Shown: positions 28,156 to 38,446, counted from the stretch's first letter. The stretch is DNA of 64,000 nucleotides from Cupriavidus numazuensis (GCF_905397435.1 NZ_CAJPVI010000009.1:62001-126000); one strand, 5' to 3'. The notes: generated from the sequence alone by a model not told the origin. Made by a program: numbers and translations.

Positions 28156-29505
28156 GTGGCGACCGCCCTTGGCCGTACGGCCACGCGTTTCTTTGGTTCG
28201 CTGTTCTGGCGAACCTTCATGCTGATCGCGCTTCTGCTGGCCATTTCGCTGGGCATCTGGTTCCAGAGCTACCGGCTGTTCGAACGCGCCCCGCGCGCGC
28301 AGCAGATCGCCATGCAGGTGGTCAGCGTGGTCAAGCTGACGCGTGCGGCCCTGCTCTATTCGGACCCGGCACGGCGCCGGTTCCTGCTGCTCGACCTGGT
28401 CCAGAACGAAGGCATCAAGGTCTATCCGCGCGAGAAGGACGACGATTTCGCCGCGCCGACCGCCAACCCGTTCCTGACCCAGCTGGTGCAGCAGGAAATC
28501 CGCAGCCGGCTCGGCGAAGACACGGTGCTGGCCACCACTGTCAACGATATTCCCGGCGTCTGGGTCAGCTTCGAGATCGAAGGCGACGATTACTGGGTCG
28601 CCATCAGCCCGGAGCGTTTCGAGCGCGTGTCAGGCATCCAGTGGCTGTGGTGGAGTATCGCGGCGTTGCTGCTGTCGATCATCGGCGCCGCGTTCATTAC
28701 CGCGCGCGTCAACTACCCGCTCAAGCGGCTGGCCACTGCCGCGCGCGAGATCGGCGCGGGCGGCGATCCGCCGGCGCTGCCCGAGCATGGCGCCAGTGAA
28801 GTCGCGCTGGCCAACCACAGCTTCAACCAGATGGTGCGCGACCTGCGCCAGCTCGACGACGACCGCGCGGTGATGCTGGCCGGCATCTCGCACGACCTGC
28901 GCACGCCGCTCACGCGCCTGCGGCTGGAGACCGAGATGTCGCCGGCCGACAATGCCACGCGCGAAGCGATGATCACCGACATCGAGCAGATGGACGCCAT
29001 CATCGGCCAGTTCCTGAACTACGCGCGGCCGCCGCTCGAGATGGTCGAGCCGGTGGACCTGTCGGCGCTCGTCCAGGATGCCGTGGGCGTCTACGCCGCG
29101 CATGACGACGTGCGCGTGCAGGTGCGCGCCAACGAGCCGGTCATGGCCGTGGCCAACCGCATGGAAGTCCAGCGCATCCTCGACAACCTGGTCGAAAACG
29201 CGCGCCGCTATGCCAAGAACGACGACACCGGCATTGCCGAGGTCGAGATCACCACGAAGCTCGACGACAAGGACGCCGTGCTCACCGTGGCCGACAACGG
29301 CAAGGGCGTGCCCGACGCCCAGCTCTCCTTGCTGACTCGCCCGTTCTATCGGCTCGACAGCGCGCGCAGCGAAGCCAAGGGCGCAGGGCTGGGCATGTCG
29401 ATCGTCAACCGCATACTGCAGCGCAATGGTGGGCGGCTGGTGCTGTCGAACCGCTTGGCGCCCCACTCCGGCCTCGTGGTCAGCGCCTGCTTCCGCCGCG
29501 CCTGA
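28156..29505 (+). CDS. envZ: Sensor histidine kinase EnvZ type
   Basis: A 449-residue inner-membrane kinase starting with GTG at 28156. Helix 1 spans about 20-38, a periplasmic sensor of about 120 residues follows, helix 2 spans about 163-185, then a HAMP linker, the dimerisation domain with phosphorylated His246 (GISHDLRTPL), and the ATPase domain with N box NLVENARRY, G1 DNGKGVPD and G2 GAGLGMSIV. It phosphorylates and dephosphorylates OmpR. It ends 45 bases before a six-copy TGACAG array. Confidence 0.93.
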   Translation: MATALGRTATRFFGSLFWRTFMLIALLLAISLGIWFQSYRLFERAPRAQQIAMQVVSVVKLTRAALLYSDPARRRFLLLDLVQNEGIKVYPREKDDDFAAPTANPFLTQLVQQEIRSRLGEDTVLATTVNDIPGVWVSFEIEGDDYWVAISPERFERVSGIQWLWWSIAALLLSIIGAAFITARVNYPLKRLATAAREIGAGGDPPALPEHGASEVALANHSFNQMVRDLRQLDDDRAVMLAGISHDLRTPLTRLRLETEMSPADNATREAMITDIEQMDAIIGQFLNYARPPLEMVEPVDLSALVQDAVGVYAAHDDVRVQVRANEPVMAVANRMEVQRILDNLVENARRYAKNDDTGIAEVEITTKLDDKDAVLTVADNGKGVPDAQLSLLTRPFYRLDSARSEAKGAGLGMSIVNRILQRNGGRLVLSNRLAPHSGLVVSACFRRA

Positions 29506-29550
29506 CGAACCCGGCGCCCCCTGCACATTGCAGGCGGGCAGCCCGGCAAC

Positions 29551-29610
29551 TGACAGGTTTTCGACAGCTACTGATAGGGATCTGAAAGGTCTTTGACAGG
29601 ACAATGACAG
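29551..29610 (-). promoter_or_regulatory. Six-copy TGACAG array with 11-bp period (Pho-box-like)
   Basis: TGACAG or one-mismatch copies start at 29551, 29562, 29572, 29583, 29594 and 29605, so spacing is 11, 10, 11, 11 and 11 bases. Read on the minus strand each unit is CTGTCA followed by 4-5 bases, the arrangement of PhoB boxes and of OmpR/PhoB-family binding sites generally. It lies between envZ and an MFS transporter gene and is the only strong regulatory structure there. Confidence 0.65.
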
Positions 29611-29760
29611 CGTCGCGGCGCACACTGGCGCCGGTCAGCAGGGCCGATGCATACGCATCCTCCCAGCCACGGCGACGCCTGCTGTCTCCTCCCCACGCCT
29701 GGCTGGCTCACCGAACAATCATGCGCCGGGACCCACCGGCGACGTCCGAGAGAGACAGCC

Positions 29761-31068
29761 ATGTCAGAGACCTCCCAAACCGCCGGCCAACCGCAAGCGC
29801 AGCACGGATTCAAGACCGTGTTCCGCGTGGTCAGCGGCAACTTCCTGGAAATGTACGACTTCATGGTGTACGGCTTCTACGCCGCCGCCATTGCCAGGAC
29901 CTTCTTCCCCAGCGGCGATGAATTCGCGTCGCTGATGCTGTCGCTGGCGACGTTCGGCGCCGGCTTCCTGATGCGTCCGCTGGGCGCCATCGTGCTGGGC
30001 GCGTACATCGACCATCACGGCCGCCGCAAGGGGCTGATCGTCACGCTCGCGCTGATGGCCGCCGGCACGCTGCTGATCGCATGCGTGCCCGGCTATGCCT
30101 CGATCGGCGTGGCGGCACCGCTGCTGGTACTGGCCGGCCGCCTGTTGCAGGGCTTCTCTGCGGGCGTGGAACTGGGTGGCGTCTCGGTCTACCTGTCGGA
30201 AATCGCCAAACCTGGCAAGAAAGGCTTTTACGTAGCCTGGCAATCGGCCAGCCAGCAAGTCGCGGTGATCTTCGCCGGCCTGCTCGGCGTAATCCTGCAT
30301 GCCACGCTTGCACCGCAGCAAATGGATGACTGGGGCTGGCGCGTGCCGTTCCTGATCGGCTGCCTGATCGTGCCGTTCCTGTTCCTGATCCGCCGCTCGC
30401 TCGAAGAGACCGAGGAGTTCAAGGCCCGCAAGCATCGCCCCACCGTGCGCGAGATCTACCGCTCGATGGCCGAGAACTGGCGCATCATCATTGCCGGCTG
30501 CATGATGGTCGTGATGACGACGGTGTCGTTCTACATGATCACCGCGTACACCCCGACCTTCGGCAAGACGGTGCTCAAGCTCGACGATGTCGACAACCTG
30601 ATCGTCACGATGTGCGTGGGCCTTTCGAACTTCATCTGGCTGCCGTTGATGGGCGCGGTGTCCGACCGCATCGGACGCAAGCCGCTGCTGTTGTTTTTCA
30701 CGGCAGCTACGTTGCTGACCGCCTATCCCGCCGTCACGTGGCTGGTGGCCGAGCCGTCGTTCTCGCGCCTGCTGATGGTCGAGCTGTGGCTGTCCTTCCT
30801 GTACGGCAGCTATAACGGTGCGATGGTGGTCACGCTGACCGAGGTCATGCCGCCGGCCGTGCGTACTGCGGGCTTCTCGCTGGCCTATAGCCTGGCCACG
30901 GCGCTGTTTGGCGGCTTCACACCGGCCGTGTCGACCTACCTGATCCACGCCACCGGCAACAAGGCGGCTCCTGGCCTGTGGCTGATGTTCGCCGCAGCCT
31001 GCGGCCTGGTCGCTACCCTGATCATCTTCCGCTCGCGCCGCAGCCAGCCCGCGCTGCGTACGGCCTGA
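29761..31068 (+). CDS. MFS transporter, citrate/tricarballylate-proton symporter type
   Basis: A 435-residue transporter with 12 predicted membrane helices in the metabolite:proton symporter branch. The early [16 protein letters not shown] segment is typical of CitA/CitH-like carriers, and the loop 2-3 signature reads DHHGRRKG, repeated as DRIGRKP in the second half. It probably imports citrate or a related tricarboxylate. ATG 29761 has GAGAG upstream; the frame is open another 38 codons without resemblance. The upstream 255 bases hold the TGACAG array, so expression is likely under a response regulator. Confidence 0.87.
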   Translation: MSETSQTAGQPQAQHGFKTVFRVVSGNFLEMYDFMVYGFYAAAIARTFFPSGDEFASLMLSLATFGAGFLMRPLGAIVLGAYIDHHGRRKGLIVTLALMAAGTLLIACVPGYASIGVAAPLLVLAGRLLQGFSAGVELGGVSVYLSEIAKPGKKGFYVAWQSASQQVAVIFAGLLGVILHATLAPQQMDDWGWRVPFLIGCLIVPFLFLIRRSLEETEEFKARKHRPTVREIYRSMAENWRIIIAGCMMVVMTTVSFYMITAYTPTFGKTVLKLDDVDNLIVTMCVGLSNFIWLPLMGAVSDRIGRKPLLLFFTAATLLTAYPAVTWLVAEPSFSRLLMVELWLSFLYGSYNGAMVVTLTEVMPPAVRTAGFSLAYSLATALFGGFTPAVSTYLIHATGNKAAPGLWLMFAAACGLVATLIIFRSRRSQPALRTA

Positions 31069-31086
31069 CGTCCACGTGCCGTTCCC

Positions 31087-31117
31087 GCCACGCCGGCCCC
31101 ATGGGGCCGGTCGTGGC
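31087..31117 (+). terminator. Strong hairpin after the MFS gene
   Basis: CCGGCCCC / GGGGCCGG extended by GCCACG / CGTGGC with a single-base bulge. No T-run follows, so intrinsic termination is uncertain. Confidence 0.5.
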
Positions 31118-31213
31118 ATACTTGCCGACTTGCGCAAACTGTCATGTGCGACGATTAAGGTCGCCATCCGCGCCGCCTATCGGGCTGTTTGAGAATTTCA
31201 ATTAGCCCTGCCG

Positions 31214-31231
31214 TGCGTCATGACGCATAAT
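31214..31231 (+). promoter_or_regulatory. Palindromic operator candidate and -10 of ahpC
   Basis: TGCGTCATGACGCA (31214-31227) is a perfect 14-bp palindrome overlapping CATAAT (31226-31231), a plausible -10 about 100 bases before the ahpC ATG. No good -35 is seen, as is usual for activator-dependent promoters. Confidence 0.45.
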
Positions 31232-31329
31232 CTCGCCTTGTCGCGGTGCACCAAAGCACCGGCTCCGGCCGGCGGCAAAAGTGCCCGCATTTGCACAAAC
31301 TCTCTCTTCAACCGTATCAGGAGAAGTCT

Positions 31330-31878
31330 ATGAAGACCGTTGGTGACAAGCTCGAAGCCTTCCACGTCGTTGGTGTCAAGCCGGGTTTCAACAACCACGA
31401 AGAAAACGGCCAGTCGGCTTTCGAAGACATCACCGAAAAGTCGTTCGAAGGCAAGTGGAAGATCATCTACTTCTACCCGAAGGACTTCACGTTCGTGTGC
31501 CCGACCGAAATCGTGGCATTCGCCAAGCTGAACGGCGATTTCGCTGACCGTGACGCCATCGTTCTGGGCGGCTCGACCGACAACGAATTCGTGAAGCTGG
31601 CATGGCGCCGCGAGCACAAGGATCTGAACAAGCTGAACCAGTGGCAATTCGCCGACGTGACCGGTTCGCTGGTGGACCAGCTCGGCGTGCGTGACCAGGC
31701 TGCTGGCGTGGCCCTGCGTGCGACCTTCGTGGTCGATCCGCACAACGTGATCCAGCACGTTTCGGTGAACAACCTGAACGTCGGCCGCAACCCGGAAGAA
31801 GTGCTGCGTATTCTGGACGGTCTGCAAACGGACGAACTGTGCCCGTGCAACCGCGCCGTTGGCGGCGCAACGCTGTAA
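31330..31878 (+). CDS. ahpC: Alkyl hydroperoxide reductase peroxiredoxin subunit AhpC
   Basis: A 182-residue 2-Cys peroxiredoxin reducing peroxides in the cytosol. Peroxidatic Cys57 lies in FTFVCPTE; the resolving Cys is in the C-terminal LCPCN (Cys171 or Cys173), the AhpC variant seen next to AhpD, as in actinobacteria and many beta-proteobacteria. ATG 31330 has AGGAGA upstream. Followed by a terminator and then ahpD. No AhpF is present, so AhpD is the likely electron donor. Confidence 0.95.
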   Translation: MKTVGDKLEAFHVVGVKPGFNNHEENGQSAFEDITEKSFEGKWKIIYFYPKDFTFVCPTEIVAFAKLNGDFADRDAIVLGGSTDNEFVKLAWRREHKDLNKLNQWQFADVTGSLVDQLGVRDQAAGVALRATFVVDPHNVIQHVSVNNLNVGRNPEEVLRILDGLQTDELCPCNRAVGGATL

Positions 31879-31936
31879 TTGCTGCAAGGTTGCCGGTAAT
31901 TACGGCGACTCGCGGAGGGTTCTTCCCCTCCGCCCC

Positions 31937-31959
31937 AAACCCGCAGACGCGGGTTTTTT
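31937..31959 (+). terminator. Terminator between ahpC and ahpD
   Basis: AAACCCGC / GCGGGTTT with an AGAC loop, then TTT. It lies 59 bases after ahpC and 26 before ahpD, so ahpD must depend on read-through. Confidence 0.8.
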
Positions 31960-31984
31960 GAGCCCTGATCGATAGGAGAATTAA

Positions 31985-32506
31985 ATGGAATTCCTCAGCA
32001 CGATTAAGAATCTCATCCCCGACTACGCCAAGGACATCCGCCTGAACGTGGACGGCACCATTGCGCGTTCCTCGCTCGAAGGCAATGACGCCGTGGGCGT
32101 GGCGCTGGCAGCGGCTTTCGCCGCGCAGTCCAAGGTGCTCGTGGATGCGATCCGCAACGCCAACGTGCTGTCGGCCGAGGAAGTCAATGGCGCGCTGACC
32201 GCCGCCGCGCTCATGGGCATGAACAACGTCTGGTATCCGTACATCGAGATGGCGGACGATCCGGACCTGGCCAGCCAGCCGGCCGGCCTGCGCATGAACG
32301 CCTACGCCACCCATGGCGGCGTGGACAAGCGCCGCTTCGAAATGTACGCGCTGGCAGCCTCCATCGTCGGCAAGTGCCATTTCTGCGTGAAATCGCACTA
32401 CCAGTTGCTCAAGAACGAGCAAGGCATGACCTCGCAGCAGCTGCGCGACGTCGGCCGCATTGCCGCGGTCATCGCGGCAGCCGCCAACGTGATTGCCGCC
32501 CAGTAA
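31985..32506 (+). CDS. ahpD: Alkyl hydroperoxide reductase AhpD
   Basis: A 173-residue carboxymuconolactone-decarboxylase-fold disulfide reductase that regenerates AhpC. The active CxxC is Cys131-His-Phe-Cys134 followed by His138 in the KCHFCVKSH motif, and Glu119 sits at the expected helix. AGGAGA stands 6 bases upstream of the ATG. It is behind the ahpC terminator in the same direction. Confidence 0.95.
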   Translation: MEFLSTIKNLIPDYAKDIRLNVDGTIARSSLEGNDAVGVALAAAFAAQSKVLVDAIRNANVLSAEEVNGALTAAALMGMNNVWYPYIEMADDPDLASQPAGLRMNAYATHGGVDKRRFEMYALAASIVGKCHFCVKSHYQLLKNEQGMTSQQLRDVGRIAAVIAAAANVIAAQ

Positions 32507-32536
32507 CGCGACCCCTCGGCGCCAACGCGGTACCAC

Positions 32537-32574
32537 AACAGCCGGCACCTTCCCAGTGGGAAGTGCCGGCTGTT
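32537..32574. terminator. Hairpin after ahpD
   Basis: AACAGCCGGCAC / GTGCCGGCTGTT, a 12-bp stem with inner TTCCC / GGGAA pairing. The T tract is short. Confidence 0.6.
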
Positions 32575-32672
32575 TGCATGTGCGGTCCCGACAACGGCCG
32601 AAGGCACCACTCGTGCAGTGAACGGCCTACAATCCAGACAAGACACGCACTCAGTCACCCGCCCCCCGCACC

Positions 32673-33245
32673 ATGAGCATCCTGCCTTCGCCAACCTCGC
32701 CGCGCTTCCACTACCGCCTCGCCACCGTCCAGGACTGGGGCGACATCGCCGCTGTCACGCAGCAGGCGTATTCGCAGTACGAACTGGAAATCATGGAGGA
32801 TTGCCGCGCCTCGTTCCAGCGCGGCATGCAGGCCGTGCTGGCCACCAGCCACCCCGATATGGAATGGTGGGTGGCCGAGACGGAACATGGCATTGCCGGC
32901 GCCGTCCTGTTCTGCCACCCCGGCGCGACACTGCCGGCGCTGGATGGCAGCACGATCACGCTGACCCAGCCGGAAGCCCGGCTGCTTTCCGTCAGCCCGC
33001 AAGCACGCGGCCTCGGGCTCGGCCATACGCTGATGCAGATCTGCATCCAGCGTGCGCGCGATATCGGCTCGCCGACGCTGCTGGTGCGGACCATGCCCGA
33101 AATGGCGTCCGCCAATCGCCTGTGCCAGCAGATGGGCTTTGCCAAGCGCACTGAGGCTGGCGCCCGAACGGGCGCCATGGCGAGGCTGGTCGACTACAGC
33201 TACGCCATCACGCCAGAGAGCGCGACTGCACCGGCCAAGGCGTAA
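32673..33245 (+). CDS. GNAT-family N-acetyltransferase
   Basis: A 190-residue acetyltransferase. The acetyl-CoA pyrophosphate loop is seen in SVSPQARGLGLGHTLM (about 110-125), and the C-terminal strand in SANRLCQQMGFAKR is typical of GNATs. A -10-like TACAAT lies at about 32628-32633, 40 bases before the ATG. The substrate is unknown: GNAT members acetylate antibiotics, amino acids or proteins. Confidence 0.85.
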   Translation: MSILPSPTSPRFHYRLATVQDWGDIAAVTQQAYSQYELEIMEDCRASFQRGMQAVLATSHPDMEWWVAETEHGIAGAVLFCHPGATLPALDGSTITLTQPEARLLSVSPQARGLGLGHTLMQICIQRARDIGSPTLLVRTMPEMASANRLCQQMGFAKRTEAGARTGAMARLVDYSYAITPESATAPAKA

Positions 33246-33281
33246 GCGCTACCGCATCCGCGAACTCGATCCGGGCCGCGC

Positions 33282-33791
33282 TCAGTCCTGCGCGTCCGGG
33301 ATTGCTCCGCGCCAGATCAGGACCGCGGCCTGGGCCACGATGCCTTCTTGCCGCCCTTCGAAGCCAAGCTTTTCGTTGGTCTTGGCCTTGACGTTGCAAC
33401 GCGCGGCGGGCAAACCCAGGTCTTCGGCAATGTTCGCGACCATGCCGGGAATATGCGGCGCCAGCTTGGGCTGCTGCGCGATCACCGAGGCGTCGACATT
33501 GCCGATCTCGTAGCCGGCCTCGCGCACGCGGCGCGCGGCTTCCCGCAGCAGCACGCGGCTGTCGGCACCGGCGAACTGCGCATCCGTGTCCGGGAAGTGC
33601 CGCCCGATGTCGCCAAGCCCCGCCGCACCGAACAACGCGTCGGTAATGGCATGCAGCAGCGCATCGGCATCCGAATGGCCGAGCAGGCCGCGGTCGTGCG
33701 GAATATGCACACCGCCCAGGATCAGATTGCGGCCGGGCACGAGCGCGTGGACGTCATAGCCCTGCCCCACGCGGATATCAAAAGGCATCAT
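33282..33791 (-). CDS. ispF: 2-C-methyl-D-erythritol 2,4-cyclodiphosphate synthase
   Basis: A 169-residue enzyme of the MEP isoprenoid pathway. Metal ligands Asp13 and His15 are in GYDVHAL, the [16 protein letters not shown] signature follows, and [11 protein letters not shown] is at the C-terminal end. It begins 3 bases after the ispD stop, with AGGAG in the end of ispD; starts MMPF (33791) or MPF (33788) are both possible. Forms an ispD-ispF operon. Confidence 0.96.
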   Translation of the reverse strand: MMPFDIRVGQGYDVHALVPGRNLILGGVHIPHDRGLLGHSDADALLHAITDALFGAAGLGDIGRHFPDTDAQFAGADSRVLLREAARRVREAGYEIGNVDASVIAQQPKLAPHIPGMVANIAEDLGLPAARCNVKAKTNEKLGFEGRQEGIVAQAAVLIWRGAIPDAQD

Positions 33792-33794
33792 CGA

Positions 33795-34589
33795 TCAGGC
33801 TCCTGAATCGGCAGACCGGGCCGGTGCGGTGCCGAGCAGCACCTCGGCCAGCGCAAAGTCTTCCGGGTATGTCACTTTGAAATTGCGCAGCGAACCGTTG
33901 ACGAGCCGCGGATGCAGGCCCAGCCGTTCGATCGCGCTGGCTTCGTCGGTCACCACGGCGCCGGCGGCCAGCGCATCCTGCAAGGCCTGGCGCAATACGC
34001 CGACGCGGAACATCTGCGGGGTCTGGGCCTGCCACAGCCCGTCGCGCGGCACCGTCGTGCCGATACGCGCGCCGGCATCGGCACGCTTGAGCGTATCGGG
34101 GACGGGCACGGCCAGGATGCCGCCGATTGCCGCGTCGGGATCATCGTCGTTGTCGCTTTCGACGGCGCGCACCAGGCTATGGATCATCGCAGGCGTCAGG
34201 CCCGGCCGCGCCGCATCGTGCACCAGCACCCAGTCAGTGTCGGTGGCGCCGAGCTGCGCCAGGTGATGCAGGCCGGCCAGCACCGACGCATGGCGCGTGT
34301 CGCCGCCGACAAAGGCGGTGTCGAAGCGCAAGCCGGCAAAAACGTCGGCGCCGAACCGGGACTCCAGCGGCATGTCGTCGGGCGCCAGCACCAGCGCGGT
34401 GGCACTGATCGCGTCGCAGGCCGAAAACGCGGCCAGCGCGTACCAGATCATGGGCCGGCCCGCGACGGGCTGGTATTGCTTGGGCACGGAGCCGCCCGCG
34501 CGGCTGCCGGTACCGGCACAGGGAATCAGGGCGAAGCGGCGGTCGGGCACAGGATCGGGATGGAATGGAAAATGCGTTGGGAACGTCAC
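33795..34589 (-). CDS. ispD: 2-C-methyl-D-erythritol 4-phosphate cytidylyltransferase
   Basis: Transfers CMP to methylerythritol phosphate in the MEP pathway. The nucleotidyltransferase N-terminal motif [20 protein letters not shown] is near the start, and LVHDAARPG and the C-terminal DEASAIE block are present. I prefer GTG 34589 (264 residues), because the frame above it, including ATG 34649, extends past a -10-like box (34624-34629) and does not resemble the family. First gene of the ispD-ispF pair. Confidence 0.93.
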   Translation of the reverse strand: MTFPTHFPFHPDPVPDRRFALIPCAGTGSRAGGSVPKQYQPVAGRPMIWYALAAFSACDAISATALVLAPDDMPLESRFGADVFAGLRFDTAFVGGDTRHASVLAGLHHLAQLGATDTDWVLVHDAARPGLTPAMIHSLVRAVESDNDDDPDAAIGGILAVPVPDTLKRADAGARIGTTVPRDGLWQAQTPQMFRVGVLRQALQDALAAGAVVTDEASAIERLGLHPRLVNGSLRNFKVTYPEDFALAEVLLGTAPARSADSGA

Positions 34590-34622
34590 GGCGGCGGCCT
34601 GCGCCGTGGCCGGAGCGCATTC

Positions 34623-34629
34623 TATAATA
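34623..34629. promoter_or_regulatory. Two-way -10 box between ispD and mfd
   Basis: TATAATA reads as TATAAT on the plus strand (toward mfd) and TATTAT on the minus strand (toward ispD). Neither has a good -35 at the right distance. Confidence 0.4.
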
Positions 34630-34746
34630 CGGCCCTTGTTTGCCGCCATGCCGCCTTGCCACTCCGGCAGGCGGCTCACGCACACCCCCGCCCGCGCTGC
34701 CGGCGGGGCGTTGTCGCTCGTTGTCGTTGATTCCGACCGCTGCCCG

Positions 34747-37700
34747 ATGCCTGACGCCGCACCCGCCTTCCCCTTCGCCAACCTGCCCCTGGTCAAGCCC
34801 GGGCTGCGCCATAACATGGCCGGCCTGCTCGGTTCCGCCGACGCCCTCGCCATTGCCGCCTACGCGCGCCAGCACAGGGAGCGCGTGCCGATGCTGGCCG
34901 TGGTCTGCGCCAACGCTGTCGACGCCCAGCGGCTCGCCGATGAAATTCCGTGGTTCGCGCCTGAACTGCGCGTGCGCCTGCTGCCGGACTGGGAAACGCT
35001 GCCTTACGACAGCTTCTCTCCCCATCAGGACCTGGTATCGGAACGCCTGGCGACGCTGCATGACATCCAGGGTGGCCAGTGCGACGTAATGCTGGTGCCC
35101 GCCTCCACAGCGCTCTACCGGCTGGCGCCACCGTCTTTCCTGGCCGCCTATACGTTCTTCTTCAAGCAGGGCGAACGGCTGGACGAGGCCGCGCTCAAGG
35201 CGCAGTTCACGCTGGCTGGCTACGAGCACGTCAGCGCCGTGATGCGCCCGGGCGAATACAGCGTGCGCGGCGGCCTGATCGACCTGTATCCGATGGGCTC
35301 GGCGCTGCCATACCGCATCGACCTCTTCGGCGACGAGATCGAAACCATCCGCGCCTTCGATCCCGACACCCAGCGCAGCCTGTATCCGGTCAAGGAAGTC
35401 CGGTTGCTGCCGGGGCGCGAGTTTCCGCTCGACGAAGCCGCCCTTACGGCATTCCGCGGCCGCTGGCGCGAAGTGTTCGAAGGCGACCCGAGCAAGTCGC
35501 CGATCTACAAGGACATCGGCAACGGCGTGCCTTCCGCCGGCATCGAGTACTACCTGCCGTTGTTCTTCGAGTCCAGCGCGACGCTGTTCGACTATCTGCC
35601 GGCCGATACCCAGCTCGCCTTCGTCGGCAAGGTGGATGAAGCCATCCGCCGCTTCTGGACGGATACCACGCAGCGCTACGACTTCATGCGGCATGACCGC
35701 GAGCGCCCGTTGCTGCCGCCGCCGCAACTGTTCCTGTCCGAGGAGCAGTTCTTCATCGCAGCCAAGCCGCTGGCCCGGCTGGTGCTGCAAAGCGAGCCGA
35801 CGACGGACGGCCAGCCCGCATTCGCGGCGAGCGTTCCCGATGTCTCGGTGAACCGTCGCGCCGACGATCCGCTCGTGAATCTGGAATCCCTGCTGCTGGA
35901 CAAGGCCACGCGCGTGCTGATGTGCGCCGACACCGCCGGCCGCCGCGAAACCCTGCTGCAGCTGTTCGCCGAAAGCGGCTTGCGTCCGCAGCCCGTCGAT
36001 GACTTTGCCGCGTTCCTGGCCGGCGAGTCCCATTTCAGCATCGCCGTGGCGCCGCTGCACAGCGGCTTCATGCTGCCGGGCGCGAAGCTCGCCTTCGTCA
36101 CGGAAGCCGAGCTCTACGCCGGCACCGCGCGTCGCGCCGGCCGCCGCAAGCAGGAACAGGCCACCGCCGTCGATTCGATGGTGCGCGACCTGGCCGAGCT
36201 GAAGATCGGCGATCCCGTCGTGCACAGCGATCACGGCATCGGCCGCTACCACGGCCTGGTGTCGCTCGACATGGGCCAGGGCGACGAGGAATTTCTGCAC
36301 CTCGAATACGACAAGGGCAGCAAGCTGTACGTGCCGGTGCATCAGCTCCACGTGATCTCGCGCTACTCGGGCGCCGATCCGGAAACCGCACCGCTGCATC
36401 ATCTCGGCTCGGGCCAGTGGGACAAGGCCAAGCGCAGGGCTGCGCAGCAGATCCGCGATACGGCGGCCGAGCTGCTGAACCTGTACGCGCGGCGCGCCGC
36501 GCGCGAAGGCTTTGCTTTCCCGCTCTCGCCGAAGGACTACGAGACCTTCGCCGAAAGCTTCGGCTTCGAGGAAACGCCCGACCAGGCTGCGGCGATCGCC
36601 GCCGTCATCGCCGACATGACTTCGGGCAAGCCGATGGACCGCCTGGTGTGCGGCGACGTCGGCTTCGGCAAGACCGAAGTCGCCTTGCGCGCGGCGTTCG
36701 TTGCCGTGCTCGGCGGCAAGCAGGTCGCCATGCTGGCGCCCACTACGCTGCTCGCCGAACAGCATTTCCAGACGCTGTCGGACCGCTTTGCCGAATGGCC
36801 GGTACGCATCGTCGAGCTGTCGCGCTTCAAGACGAAGAAGGAAATCGACGCGGCGGTGAAGCAGATCAACGAGGGCACCGTCGATATCGTGATCGGCACG
36901 CACAAGCTGCTCTCGGATGAAGTGAAGTTCCAGCGCCTCGGGCTCGTCATCATCGACGAGGAGCACCGCTTCGGCGTGCGCCAGAAGGAAGCGCTGAAGA
37001 CGCTGCGCGCCGAAGTCGACGTGCTGACGCTCACGGCCACGCCGATCCCGCGCACGCTGGGCATGGCGCTCGAAGGCCTGCGCGATTTCTCGGTGATCGC
37101 CACCGCGCCGCAGAAGCGCCTGGCCATCAAGACCTTCGTCAGGCGCGAGGAAGACGGCGTGATCCGCGAAGCCATCCTGCGCGAGCTCAAGCGCGGCGGA
37201 CAGGTCTACTTCCTGCACAATGAAGTCGAGACCATCGAGAACAAGCGCGCGAAGCTGGCCGAACTGGTGCCCGAAGCGCGTATTGCCGTGGCACACGGCC
37301 AGATGCACGAGCGCGAGCTGGAACGCGTGATGCGCGACTTCGTCGCGCGGCGCGACAACATCTTGCTGTGCACGACGATCATCGAGACCGGCATCGACGT
37401 GCCGACGGCCAACACGATCCTGATTCATCGCGCCGACAAGTTCGGCCTGGCGCAGCTTCACCAGCTGCGCGGGCGCGTCGGGCGTTCGCACCACCAGGCC
37501 TATGCCTACCTGCTGGTGCATGACGTGGACGGCCTCACCAAGCAGGCGGGCCGCCGGCTCGAGGCGATCCAGCAGATGGAAGAACTGGGGTCAGGCTTCT
37601 ACCTGGCCATGCATGACCTGGAAATCCGCGGCGCCGGCGAGGTGCTTGGCGACAAGCAGTCCGGCGAGATCCACGAGATCGGCTTCCAGCTCTACACCGA

Positions 37701-38199
37701 CATGCTGAACGCGGCGGTCAAGGCGCTCAAGGCTGGCAAGGAGCCGGACCTGATGGCGCCGCTGGCGGCGACCACCGAGATCAACCTCGGCACGCCGGCG
37801 TTGCTGCCCAACGACTATTGCGCGGATGTGCATGAACGCCTGTCGCTGTACAAGCGGCTTGCCAACTGCGAAACCCCGGAACGCGTCGACGACATCCAGG
37901 AAGAGCTGATCGACCGCTTCGGCCGCATGCCGGACCAGGCGCAGGCGCTGGTGGAAACCCACCGGCTGCGCATCGCCGCGGCACCGCTTGGCGTGCGCAA
38001 GATCGATGCGGGCGAGGCGTCGATCAGCGTGCAGTTCGTGCCGAATCCGCCGATCGATGCGCTGAGGATCATCGAGCTCGTGCAGAAGAACCGGCATATC
38101 AAGCTCGCGGGGCAGGACAAGCTGCGTATCGAGGCCAAGATGCCCGACGTGGCCGTGCGCGCGCAGACCATCAAGCAGACGTTGCGCCAGCTCGCCTAG
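34747..38199 (+). CDS. mfd: Transcription-repair coupling factor Mfd
   Basis: A 1150-residue translocase that removes stalled RNA polymerase at DNA lesions and recruits UvrA. A UvrB-like N-terminal region, the RNA-polymerase-interacting (CarD-like) domain around residues 485-590, the helicase motor with Walker [12 protein letters not shown] near 637 and DEEH near 737, the [16 protein letters not shown] motif, and the C-terminal TRCF domain are in order. The ATG at 34747 gives the usual length; the frame is open upstream but overlaps ispD. Confidence 0.97.
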   Translation: MPDAAPAFPFANLPLVKPGLRHNMAGLLGSADALAIAAYARQHRERVPMLAVVCANAVDAQRLADEIPWFAPELRVRLLPDWETLPYDSFSPHQDLVSERLATLHDIQGGQCDVMLVPASTALYRLAPPSFLAAYTFFFKQGERLDEAALKAQFTLAGYEHVSAVMRPGEYSVRGGLIDLYPMGSALPYRIDLFGDEIETIRAFDPDTQRSLYPVKEVRLLPGREFPLDEAALTAFRGRWREVFEGDPSKSPIYKDIGNGVPSAGIEYYLPLFFESSATLFDYLPADTQLAFVGKVDEAIRRFWTDTTQRYDFMRHDRERPLLPPPQLFLSEEQFFIAAKPLARLVLQSEPTTDGQPAFAASVPDVSVNRRADDPLVNLESLLLDKATRVLMCADTAGRRETLLQLFAESGLRPQPVDDFAAFLAGESHFSIAVAPLHSGFMLPGAKLAFVTEAELYAGTARRAGRRKQEQATAVDSMVRDLAELKIGDPVVHSDHGIGRYHGLVSLDMGQGDEEFLHLEYDKGSKLYVPVHQLHVISRYSGADPETAPLHHLGSGQWDKAKRRAAQQIRDTAAELLNLYARRAAREGFAFPLSPKDYETFAESFGFEETPDQAAAIAAVIADMTSGKPMDRLVCGDVGFGKTEVALRAAFVAVLGGKQVAMLAPTTLLAEQHFQTLSDRFAEWPVRIVELSRFKTKKEIDAAVKQINEGTVDIVIGTHKLLSDEVKFQRLGLVIIDEEHRFGVRQKEALKTLRAEVDVLTLTATPIPRTLGMALEGLRDFSVIATAPQKRLAIKTFVRREEDGVIREAILRELKRGGQVYFLHNEVETIENKRAKLAELVPEARIAVAHGQMHERELERVMRDFVARRDNILLCTTIIETGIDVPTANTILIHRADKFGLAQLHQLRGRVGRSHHQAYAYLLVHDVDGLTKQAGRRLEAIQQMEELGSGFYLAMHDLEIRGAGEVLGDKQSGEIHEIGFQLYTDMLNAAVKALKAGKEPDLMAPLAATTEINLGTPALLPNDYCADVHERLSLYKRLANCETPERVDDIQEELIDRFGRMPDQAQALVETHRLRIAAAPLGVRKIDAGEASISVQFVPNPPIDALRIIELVQKNRHIKLAGQDKLRIEAKMPDVAVRAQTIKQTLRQLA

Positions 38200-38270
38200 T
38201 CCACTGCGTCTGTCGAAAAGCACCCCCGTTCGACTGCGCCTCGAGGCCGCATACGTCGTTGCAAATGCTC

Positions 38271-38288
38271 GCAATAGCCCGCTATTGC
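38271..38288. repeat. Intergenic palindrome after mfd, within a probable repeat remnant
   Basis: GCAATAGC-CC-GCTATTGC is a perfect 8+2+8 palindrome inside the 247-base mfd-argE gap. On the minus strand about 24 codons ending just before it (about 38375-38304) read like the end of a protein (LQQFLVHCVGESAPGRL and a few more, then stop), preceded at once by a stop. No terminator T-run is present. Confidence 0.4.
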
Positions 38289-38446
38289 TGCGCTTTGCGC
38301 CTAGCCTGCGACCTCGATGCACAGCCGCCCGGGTGCGCTTTCTCCGACGCAGTGGACCAGGAATTGCTGCAGGGCGTCTTACCCGAGGGCCGGGACGGGT
38401 GTAGCATCAGGAACTTCACCCGTCGGTCACAGCCGCCCCTGCCCCC

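Noticed and set aside
31160..31215. OxyR site upstream of ahpC
   Set aside because: A CTAT and an ATTAG occur near 31178-31205, but the four-part ATAG-N7-CTAT spacing of OxyR is missing.
34234..37521. Long minus-strand open frame across mfd
   Set aside because: GC-rich coding DNA often leaves the opposite frame open. The translation is rich in Gln/Arg/His and has no motifs, and mfd is certain.
38271..38288. mfd terminator at the GCAATAGC palindrome
   Set aside because: Only an 8-bp stem with a 2-base loop and no T-run, 72 bases after the stop.
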